This document shows positions 26,801 to 38,800 of a stretch of 64,000 nt of DNA, piece after piece. Where the stretch lies: NCBI GenBank assembly GCA_020466095.1, contig CM035808.1, positions 1,985,190 through 2,049,189 on the forward strand, given 5' to 3'. How positions within the stretch are numbered: position 1 is the stretch's first letter; every line of letters begins with the position of its first letter. A program made the translations under genes and the position numbers. Source of the stretch: Chlorops oryzae. Taxonomy: Eukaryota; Arthropoda; Insecta; Diptera; Chloropidae. The notes below the pieces were generated by a model, which saw only the letters and a list, made by a program, of their open reading frames with translations, was not told where the DNA came from and ran no database searches.

Positions 26801-29800
26801 TACTTGAATGGAATCTTTTATTAACAAATTTGAAAGGTTAATTTTTTGGTTATCTATTGAAGTGAACATAACTTGAGAAGGTCCTTGCTTGCATACAAAC
26901 ATTTCAAATATTATAAAATTTGAACTTTTCCTTTAAAATATTTGTACCAACTTCAGTTAAATAAAAAACAAAAAATTCTTTTTTTGAACAAAAGAAATTT
27001 CGCTTTCAAATATTGAGAAAGAAAAAAAAAAAGAATTATAATTTGAACTAAGATGAATTTTTTAATGTTGGAAGTTTTTCCTTTTTATGTAAATAAGGAA
27101 AACTTTCGCCTCATAATCAAGTATGAAAAATAAGAGCTCATTCAAAATTGCTTAAAATTTATATATGTATATATATGTAGGTATATATTTTAATATATGT
27201 TTATTAAATATATGAATGGTGTATGAAAAATATTAAAGGAATTGAAATGCATAGAAAGAGCGACACGCACTTACCTTACTATTCGCGAAAAGCAAACCCA
27301 CACCCTCCAGACAAACTTGCAAAAGTCCACCCTCTCCGGTTGTCATATCTTGTACTGGAAACTCTCCACCTAGCTCTGGGACATTTGTTGGAGTTCCACC
27401 GCGTTCCATTGCTTCTTTTATGCAATTGTAGAGCTCCTTACACTGCATGGAAAATGTGTTCAAAATTCATATTTTGTTTTTCTCTCATCAGAAAAAATCA
27501 TAAGAAATTTCTTAATTAAGATTAAAGACCCCAAGTAACTCTCAACTCTCTCTATTGGCTATCATCCATGCATCAGACTATCAATTACCTTTCTTGTATA
27601 ATATTTATGTAGCTGCGTTTGTCCACCATTGCGACGACAAAGGCATAGTAATTTGGTTTTTGGAGAATACGTCATATTGACTAGGCGCTCATACCACCAG
27701 CGCTCCACTATAGTACCATCAACGGAACGCAGAACTAATCCATCAATCAAATTCCATAAAACTAATGACTATAGCATAACATATGAACATGAAACTCTCC
27801 AGTTAACATCCTCGATCCTAAAGGTTTCAGGTCAATGATCGTTTCCGTTCTAGAGAAAATTAATGAAAAATCATCAATAACCAAAATAATGCTTATAAAA
27901 ACATCAAAAATAATAAGAATAACAATTATAAATAATATAACTATAATAACATAATAATCATAATAAACTAATAAATAGTTTATAATATAATAATGTAAGT
28001 CATATAACAAAAACATAGTACATAATAATATAATAATATTATATATAAATATAACATATACATAATAAATAATAAATAATAACATAATAACATAATAATC
28101 ATAATAACTATATAACATAATAAAAATAATATAACAATATAATAATATAATAATATATAATAAATAATAAAAATAAATAATAATAATAATAATATAATAA
28201 TAATAATAAATAAATAATAACATAATAATATAATAATATAATAACATAATAATATAATAATAATAATAACATAATAATATAAATAATATAATAAATAATA
28301 ACATAATAATATAATAATATAATAACATAATAACATAATAACATAATAATATATATAATAACATAATAACATAATAACATAATAAATAATAAATAATAAC
28401 ATAATAACATAATAACATAATAACATAATAACATAATAAAATAATAACATAATAACATAATAACATAATAACATAATAACATAATAACATATATAACATA
28501 ATAACATAATAAACATAATAACATAATAACATAATAACATAATAACATAATAACATAATAACATAATAACATAAATAATAACATAATAACATAATAACAT
28601 AATAACATAATAACATAATAACATAATAACATAATAACATAATAACATAATAACATAATAACATAATAACATAATAACATAATAACATAATAACATAATA
28701 ACATAATAACATAATAACATAACAACATAACAACATAACAACATAACAACATAACGACATCATAACATAATAACATAATAAAATAATAAATTATAAGTAA
28801 AATGATCATAGTGATTACCAAGTTATTGATTTGGTCGACAACATTATGTACTTCTTGTGAGTACACTAGGCCAATATGGCTTTTACCCAAAAGTCTTCGT
28901 ATCTTTCGTCTTATTTCTTCCTTATTCACATTTAACATAACAAGAATGGCGGTCAAATTATACAGCATTGTCGATAGCAAGCGATCCTCGTCGTGTTCAA
29001 GCCTTTTCCGTTCCGAATCACTCAATGCCTTATAGCGTTCCATCATCTCAATAGGACCCTGAAAACGAATACGATACGAAAGGAGTTGAATATTAATTTT
29101 CAATTAAATAATCGTTCCCAGACTCACCTGATCCATTCCGATCATATCGCGTTCCTGGCTGACAGCATCCAAAAATGCGTCCTCCCAAAATTGCATTTGA
29201 TTCCACAAATTCAAACGATCCTTTCCCAAGAGCCCTTCAAACAAGTATACCCTTGGCGTATCGGGCGATGGTGATGAGGAAGTATTTATTAAATGGCCAC
29301 CAGTATACCGGAAACCGGCACTCAACGTAGACTTGCCAGACCATAAGTTACCCGCACTCCGCTTCGATTCTCTTGATGTAGTCGTCTGCAAAAAGATGTT
29401 TTCAAGGTCGGTCATCATCCACGATTATAGTTATTCAGAAAAGGAAAACAGCAAACAGAAAAAAAAGGATCAATATAAAAAAAAAAAAATTTCGATCATA
29501 TCTAAATCCCGTTAGAAACTTCATCTTACAAAGGGTTTTTTCTGTAGATCGAATGTTCATTTTACTTACATTTTCGTATTCGGTATCTGAGACAGTTGAG
29601 CGACAACTAGCGGGCATGCGTACGCCCAAGGTGCCAGTCGGTAAGAGATCACTGACAACAGATAGAGCGCCCGTAGAGCCGGCACCCTAGGAATTAATAT
29701 TGCAATTGTGAATTTCGTGATTTCCTCACTGTATAGAGGTTGGACTAAGCAATATAGCTCTAAAACTAATAAACAACACGGCAAGGCCTTACAGACAACA

Positions 29801-32800
29801 AATTTACAAGGATGGGAGGACAATAAGGCATTTCGATTATTATTATTATTATTATTATGATGTAAGAATGCCAGTCTAGTTGGACTGTCTGATTATTCCA
29901 GCACTCGGTTACGATTCGGAGGAATATTGAGACAATTTCCAAATGAATGAACGGGTTCGACAAGGACATCATAAAATAATAACTATGTATATCACATTTT
30001 GTACACTCAAGATTTACAACGGAGAGCTGCACAGTTACGCTGCTGCATGATTCTACATTAAGCTATGAACATCAAGATCTATGCTATAAATGAATGCTCT
30101 AAAGGATGGGCTCAATAATATAAGGGCCAAGCGAATGCACTATGAAAGAAGAAGAAGATCCTTTTCACTTACATCCGAATCGAATGAAGTTAATTTACTC
30201 AAAAAAGCCGTTCGTTTTTGTGCCAACATATCCTTAAACATTTCCGTTGTTGATTGTCCACCATCCTGACTATCGGCCGATGACATTCTCCGTGAGGCCG
30301 CTGTTGCCGTCGACGCCATACCGCGATCGGTATGTGTTGAACTTTTTCGTGAGTGCTGCGGCGAAGCCCATTCACTGCCAAGTCCAGAATGTGAGCCATT
30401 CGGACTCGACGGCGAACGTAGATTCTCACGACTGCCCAACGGGCTTGCAGTATGACTTGATAAGAGGCTGGACGACATATCACTGCCTTCGTTGATCTCT
30501 TTACTCCAGTAATGTGTGTGGGCGATTTCCATCATTTGGAAAACGGATGCCATGCCACCGAGCCCGAAATTTGAGAAGGTTACCTCTAAGCCAGAAGAAA
30601 CTGCAAGCAGACATTTCAGCATACCCTTCCATACTGGTTTCGGGACACACTGAAAGGCAAATTTTTGCAAATATTTAGAGAATTGTTTTTCCCCTCACAA
30701 CTTACCACATCATCAATATGATCGTCGGGTGCAATTTTCTTATCGAGCGTCTTGTTCAATTTACCCAGCACCAATGTTCGATAGGATTCATCTTCCATTA
30801 ATTTTTTGAAACGATTAAGCTTCAGCCAACCGACTCCTTCTCCGGCCAGCACTTGATTTACCACATCCTTCAAAAAGGATTGATTTTCCGCATTGCTGTG
30901 CGAACGCTCTTGATTCTGGCGTGTCAACTCGTCCTGTGTCTGCCGTCCCGGTCCAGAATGTTTTATCAATGGTGTCCGTTCGACTAAACCTTTCCGGCTT
31001 GGAAACGACTCGGTAACTTGACCTCTCATCTTTTGTTGATGTTGTTGATGATGCTGATGATGTTGTTGCTTTTGTTGATTTTCTGTAAAGTTTTCGGGAT
31101 TTTTTACCTAAACTGGAGCTTTATTTTATTATGTCTTGAAAACTCACTCTTCCCGAACATGCCCGAAAACATGGTCGACGTTGAAGATGCCAGTCCATTA
31201 AAGTCCGTTCCAATGGACGAAAAGAAATTGCCGCCACCGCTTTGAACTTGCTTCTGCGTTGCCACTTGGGTGCCAGGCGGCCCACCTCCTCGATTGACAT
31301 CCTCTTCGATTTTAATAATGCCCTTCTTGGTGGCCGCTTCTTTTGCGGTTTTCGTAAAATCGCCCAGCGTTGATTTTCCCACATAAGTTAAATCCTCGAA
31401 AGTATTCTTGCTTACACCGGCTGCCTGCTTGGAGACTTCCAATGCCTGCTTTGAAGCTTCGCCAGCGGCTTTTTTGGCATGTAGAGTTAGCTGTGAAATT
31501 TTTTTTATTTATTGTTAGTGTGTGATTTCTGTTTCTCCGAAGCACTTTGAATAGGCACAGAAATGAAGAACATCCCAGCGGCCAACAGTGCCTATACCGC
31601 TTACAAAGTATACGAGACCGTAAGTTACCTTAATATTAATCGCTTACAAAGTATATGAGATTGTAGGTGAACTGCCTACTATTAGCTTACTTTATATGGA
31701 GGTGATAGGCGTTCGCTCGGACAAAAGTGTACTAGGATGGTATGATGAGGTTGTATACATCTACCGCCTACGGCCTACGAAATGTGCTTCTTCAGGCACC
31801 ATTTTTGGCCGCTGGGATGTAAACTCTTTGACAGGATATTCACAAGTGAAGATTCATTTTTGCTGAATTTCGAATTTTTTGCAACCTAATTATAATATTA
31901 TTAGAAGGCAGGGAGACCCCATGGCATGGGTCACGGGCTTGACGGCCCCGCCTTTCCCGAGTCATTGTGCTAGCCGACTGCCTCAGTCAAATCATACAGA
32001 CTGACAAATAAATGCTTGAAAGCGAGACCCGGCCGGGGGTTGATGAGGGAAGCGTCAACTATTGACGACATTTGGGACCTACCCCGAAGTACTGCCCCAA
32101 GCATTTCCAGGGTAGGACTCCCGTTGAGAAAATAGGGGGACGTTTTTTAGTGGAATCACCACACATCCAGAAAGGACGGATGCTGGCAGTCCGAAAGGAT
32201 TTTTGACCTCCTCGCCGCGATATATTAAACACATAAAAACGTATGAAAACGGTTTCAGTCAACTGTGCTTTTGATTGTAACTGGTTCTATATGCTTTCAA
32301 GTGTTGAATTGCTGCGTAGGAATTCTTGCGCATAAGATTTATGACGTGTAAAATGAAATGAAATTTTCACCTTCCTTGCTGCCGTATATCTAATAATTTC
32401 GCCCATTTCAATGACTTTGTGAATATCCTTAAAAAGTATCTTTATAGAAAAGTTATGAAATCTATTCACCAGAGACTATACACTAAAAAACTTAGAACGA
32501 AGAACGGGGACAAAAGGTACATATGGAAAGCGGGAAGAAAATGTTTTGGAAAGACGGAGTATAAAATTTCGGGGGCTTTAGAATTTCGCCAATTTCAATG
32601 AAGTAGTTAGCTTTAATGGGGAATTTTTTTGTAAATACTTGTGATTGAAATTGATCGAAAGAATGCGTAGAAGAAAATGTGAAGAGTAAAATGTCAGTCC
32701 TTAAGGCTTTAACAAAGCTACAAACCTTCTCGAAAGTATGACGCATTTTTTCATCAATATCTTCCGGTAAAATATCCTCAATCATTTGCTTTATTTTGTT

Positions 32801-35800
32801 TTTTAACCCATTAATAAAATAAGAATTTTTAAAATAAACAGCCGAGGAACTCATTCGGAAGAAGGGGGTTTACCTTATCCAAGAGACCATCTTGACTGCT
32901 TTGCCTTGTTGTCTCGCGCACCAAGTCCTTTGCGTGTGAGGCAAAATTCTCAAACAAGGAACTTTGAGAGCTCTGGCGGCCGGGACTGCTTGAACTTGAA
33001 CCCGAACTTCCAGTACGTGCCAAGATATTGGTTACATTGGGCTGCTGCTTTATGGGCGTCAAAGGTGCCTGGAATGTATACGAAAAGGGGGCCACTCTAA
33101 TAAGTAAGAAAGGAGAAGAGTCAAAGGACAAAAAGCATTATCACTTACCGGCACCTTTCGCCGCCTATCAGACCCAGTGCGTTCCAATTCGGTTTTTGAA
33201 GTTTTCTGTGCTGCCGGCTTTTCCTTGGTAGTGCCAGCAGATCCGTCTGCTTCATTCTCTATGCTGGCAGCTCTTATTGTCGCTTCCAGACGTTGTGCTA
33301 CGGGCGCTGCCAACTCAAATGGCATTGCATTCTTCTGTGGAAAATCGAATTCGGAATCACGATTGAAACTCGGCGAACTTAAATCCGAACGGCTTGACGA
33401 CGATGAAACCGGCGACTCAGCACGTTCATCATCTTCTTTGGAAGAGACGCCTTGTTCGGCCATTCCTTCAGGATATTGCAGCTTGTTGGGCGGATGATAC
33501 ACTAATGCCGGATCTAAATTCGACGATAACGTTTGTGGGGCATTGTGTGGCCGATTGTGAGAACCGAAGACATCATGTATACTTGGCGATAGATCTGATG
33601 AAACCATTTCGGAAACAAAATCACTCAAAGAAGAATACGATGAGCTTGAACTGTCGCCGCCCTCGGAATCGGAGCCACTCTCGTCCGTTGGTTGAACCTC
33701 CAGTTGTTTAAGCGATCGCAATGCACCATTCAAAGAACTGCCGTCGTCCCAAACCGAAAATCTAATTGGCGTTAGACAATGGGCAAACCATTTTGGCTTA
33801 TCTCCAACTTGCATGGGATCCATGACACCAGTTTGAACACGTAGGAAAGCAACATTCGTTGGCGTTAGGACCCATTCAGCCAAGAATTCGACGGCCTGCG
33901 TGCGCGCAAAATGATTGAGGAACAGTGAAGCTCTCGGCCGTGAGCGTAGAAAACTATTTATCTGGAATGCTACCACCGGACGTGGATACAGCCGTAAGGT
34001 ACGTGTGTGTTCACTGAAATTCGCCAACGTATTCTGCGAATTGAAGAAACGAACCTAAACGAAAAGATTTCGTATCGTTTTGAATTTGAATAAGGACACA
34101 TTTTGAACTCGAGTTTTAGGTTCGTACCATGGCAACACGAGTGGCCACATCGACCGAGTCTACATCGGTGCCGTAAATGAAGGGATTCAAAGCTGGTGCA
34201 TTCATCGGACTTGGCTGACGTGAGAGTGCTCCTTGCGTTGAAAACGAATTCCTTTGGCTCGGTTGAGCGGATTGTGTTGGCGATTGAAATGGAATGCGAG
34301 CTTGAGAAACACTGGAAGGAAGAATTTTGTGGATTTTTTTATTTTTTTTTTAAATGCAATTTTTCTCAAATTCCCAATACCGGTGCCTTCTAAACATGTT
34401 GTCAATCGTAATAGGCCGTTTACATATGCCGTTTTATTCGCGTTTTAGTAACTTTGCCCGTTTTAGCTCTAAAACAACTTAGATTTTTCCCGTTTTATCG
34501 TACAAAACTAAAACGAGAAACTTTCCTGTTTTAATTTAAAACAAGTAGCTAAACAAGATAAATCCTGTTTATAACTGATAAAAATATCGAAATTTGAGTG
34601 TCATCACTAGAGCGTGTATTTGTAAGCATTTATAAAATTGAAGCGTACTTTATGGGGCAAAAACTTTGTTCAATTTACATAAAGTTAAGATTCAAATCGA
34701 TTTTTAGCCTATTTAAGACTTTTTCAAAGCTAGGAAATCCCCTTGAAGTTCAAATTCGCTACTTATTTCTAAAATGGTGATAGGAAAAAAAATATCCCCC
34801 CCACAAAGTATGCTTCTAATTTATAAATGCTTAAAAATACACGCTCTAGTCATCACTATAAAAATGCAAAACATATGGTAATTGAAATTTCTAATTTAAA
34901 GATTTTGAGGGTTTCCACAACCAATGTAGAAAACGAACGCAATTTCAATAATTGCATCTATTCTAAATGACAATATTCACTCATATTTCACGTGTTGAGC
35001 AAACAAAAGAGAACCACAAAACGACAAAACGACATGCGCATATGTAAACACCCCGTTTTGACTTAGTCGTTTTAGCTTAAACGAGGAGCGCTAAAACGTA
35101 TATGTAAATGCCCTATAAGGCAGCACCTTCAAGAGGAAAGCTATTTATGGCCTAATGTTATGGGACAACAAATATTTTCCCATCCGGAATTGTTTTCATT
35201 TCCTCTTACGATTGTCGACTAGTTTAAGGCCGGCATAAATATTATTCCAGAACCATTTGTTACCTTAAATGTGGTGGCTCTTGTAGGCTGTCTCGCACAG
35301 AGGGTAGAAGCTGCTTGGTCGAAACGTTTTGGCTTGTGGCTGTCATTGAGGTAAGCGCCTGTTTTATCACGACAAAAAAATTTATATTAATTCGTGTTCA
35401 AAATTGTACAGCTAGATTCCTGGTGAAATTGAATGGGTGTGTTGTACTAAATGGATGTGTTTGCATTTATTTGAGTGTTTCGATTGTTCTCAACGTGTTT
35501 CGATTCGGTCTAAAAACCAAAAAAAAAAAAAACGGGTAGCTAAAAATGAAGTTGAATGTTTGAGTTAAGCCAATTAAAGAGTGCAGAGGAAAACAAATTA
35601 TTCGAAAGAGTCCAATATGCATTTTTTTAAAAATAGTTTAAAGATTTTACAAAACTAAAAGGAAAGCATTTGAAGCATTCATATTGAAATTTCTTGCAGA
35701 CATAAATGTTTTGAAGGACATCTACAGCTACATTAGGGTGTCTTAAAAAAACTTTTTTGAAACCTTTCAACCTGAAAATTTTCAGAATCCTCGAAAAGGA

Positions 35801-38800
35801 GGCTTAAATCTTCTAAACTTTATATGAAAATAGGAAAAAAATAATCAGCCCGATTCTGAATATCCCCGGGGAATTTACCTTTCTCGAGAGTAAACTTCTT
35901 CTTTTTCAAATATTTGGGCAAATAAATTTGATGGGGAATGGGTATTTGACCCATACCCACAATTTTCCTTTCCCTATCTATTTAAAAAAGGAGAATTTAA
36001 GTCTCAGGAAAAGTAAATTCCCCGGGAATTCGTTCCCCGGGATTACTCAGAATCGGGCTGAATGATGCAGTTTTAATGATAATGAATCCTTTCATAATTT
36101 TTTATAACAAATTACCATTTTACTCTTGTGGCTCTAGAGCTATGTCCCATTATGTTTTCGAAAAGATTATCACAAAAATACGATGCATATTTTGAGGCTT
36201 AATTTGTAGTTTTCAGTATTTTCAAAAAAATTCTTTGGGACACCCTAAACTAAGTACCTACTAATGACCAGGGCTCGGATATATATGCATTTATAAATTT
36301 AAAGCATACTTTATGGAGTAAAAATTTTGTTCAACTCACATAAAGTTAAGATTCAAATAAATTTTTAACTTTAATAAGAATTTTTATGAATGAAGAAAAG
36401 CCGTTTGAAGTTCAACTTCACTCGACTTATTCGCAAAATGTTGGTAAGAAAAGTTTTTCCCCCATAAAGTATGCTTTAAATTTATAAATGCACATATATA
36501 TCCGAGCCCTGCTAATGACTAAATAATGGCTATTCATTCCCTGAAAATTGCAATGCAAAGGATTCGGGAATATTTTAAGCTTGAACTCCTTTTACGACAT
36601 ACTTTTTTGTTTTAGACGCCAAGCCAGTACATCAACGTTTATTCTGTGTCCTTCTCCACTGAGGAAGGCTTTCATCATTCATATTTATTTTATAATAAAA
36701 AGCAACATTTACTACAGTGTAGCTACGATCGGAACATAAAAATTTTAACATTTCCGCAATATTATTTTTGTTCATGAAAAAGCAATAAAACATGCGGTGC
36801 GAATTTTTAAATTGCATTCCTGAATCCTTGACCTACTGCAACTCTAGAAAATGAATGCTCCAATAGTGTGAAATGCAATAAAAATCTTTAGCAGAATGTT
36901 AGGCTGCCAAGCAATAAAGAAAGACATGCATTTGTTAAAATGATAAGGGAAGATTTCAATTCAATTTTTAAAAGAAATGATCAAAAATAGATATTTACAC
37001 CAAGTCCAGCATCATCCATAAGTTGCATAGCCTGTGACAGATAATTTAAGAGAAATTTTTGGAAAAGTTCGTGTAGTATTTCGAGAGTTATTCACGAGTT
37101 TTGTACATATGAATGTTAGATTGATTTTTGGTTTTGAAAAGAGTTTCGAAGAAGGAGCAAAAAACAACAAATTTTTTTTAAGGTGCCGATATGCAAAAAA
37201 AAAGCATTAACGAAGAGCTCAAAACGATTGCGTTAATTTTTCGAATGCAGAAACATTTTATTGTTTATAAAAAAAAAAAACTTTTATTGTTATGATTTCA
37301 ATGAAAAGTACACAAATTAATGAAACTGATATTTCATAATTAAATAATAAATAAATAATTCTTTAAAATAAAATATCTTAAAAATGGCTTTAAACAACCG
37401 CCAGGCAGAATAATGACTGCTGCATGATTGCACAAAACTATACAACGCGCAACGTGCAATCGTCAAATGATTGCGCGTCAAATGCTTCACGGCAGTAATT
37501 TTATTGTGCAATCGAGCGACAGTGTGCGCATCATCCGTCTTAAAGGCAGAAAGAAAATATTTCATAATGCCTGGTTTTTAAAAATGCAGCAATTTCTGTT
37601 AAAATTTAACACACATCCAAACATTTAGAGCCATTTCCAATGAACTGCGCATTCGATTATAACTGGTTCCACATTGTTTCGTGTGTTTAATGTTAGCAGA
37701 AATCTGCGTACTATTGGAAATCTACTTAAGCATTTCTTCTGAATTTTTGATTGATATCACTAGTTTATGAAAATTGAAAAATTTTGCGACCTTCGGCTTT
37801 TGATGAGCATTTCTTTGGTTAACATTTTTTGCTGAATCCGAATGTGTAGTCGTATTTGTTTCGTAGTTGTTTTGCTTCGTTTTGTCTTTCCTTGTTTTGT
37901 CTTGCCTTGTTTTGTCTTGCCTTGTTTTGTCTTGCCTTGTTTTGTGTCTGCCTTGTTTTATCTTGCCTTGTCTTGTTTCGTCTTGTTTTGTCTTGCCTTG
38001 TTTTGTCTTGCCTTGTTTTGTCTTGCCTTGTTTTGTCTTGCCTTGTTTTGTCTTGCCTTGTTTTGTCTTGCCTTGTTTTGTCTTGCCTTGTTTTGTTTTG
38101 CCTTGTTTTTGCTTGCTTGTTCCTTGTTTTGTCTTGCCTTGTTTTGTCTTGCCTTGTTTTGTCTTGCCTTGTTTTGTTTGCCTTGTTTTGTTTTGTCTTG
38201 CCTTGTTTTGTCTTGCCTTGTTTTGTTTTGCGTTGTTTTGTCTTGCCTTGTTTTGTCTTTCCTTGTCTTGTCTTGCCTTGTTTTGTCTTGCCTTGTTTTG
38301 TCTTGCCTTGTTTTATCTTGCCTTGTTTTGTCCTGCCTTGTTTTGTCTTGCCTTGTTTTATCTTGCCTTGTTTTGTCTTGCCTTGCCTTGCCTTGCCTTG
38401 TCTTGTTTTGTTTTGTCTTTCCTTGTTTGTTTTGTCTTGCCTTGTTTTGTCTTGCCTTGTCCAACTTTGGGGCACAACAGTAAGGTATGTTCCGAATTTT
38501 AACACTGTGGGCTCAAAATTGTGGATTTTGGGTCCACCCCTTTTTATGGTTGAGGGGGTTGGGGTGGTTCGATTTCAAAAAAAATTTTTTTTAATTTCAT
38601 AGATATTTGCAAAGAAACGTCCATGCCAAATTTCATTGCTCTAGGGCAACTCCTTCTATGATTTACCAAGAAATGTATGGAGGTCAAGCACTCTATTTGT
38701 ACGCGTGATTTTCCTCACATTTGCACTGGATATTAGTACTGAGAACATCTATTTATATGCACTTAAGTTTTTCTAATTAGGGGCTGTCCATTAGTCTTTG

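Noticed and set aside
27762..29103. Long minus-strand ORFs with MLLCYYVI repeats that look like membrane proteins
   Set aside because: These are the CATAATAA satellite read in frame; only the 28819-29058 part is a true Rab3-GEF exon.
33177..33711. Plus-strand ORFs of about 105 codons opposite exon 9
   Set aside because: Antisense shadows of the conserved dDENN/Ser-rich exon.
37819..38602. Lys/Arg/Gln-rich and Cys/Leu-rich ORFs of 168-248 codons
   Set aside because: Both strands of the same 15-bp array; no start, domain or splice support.
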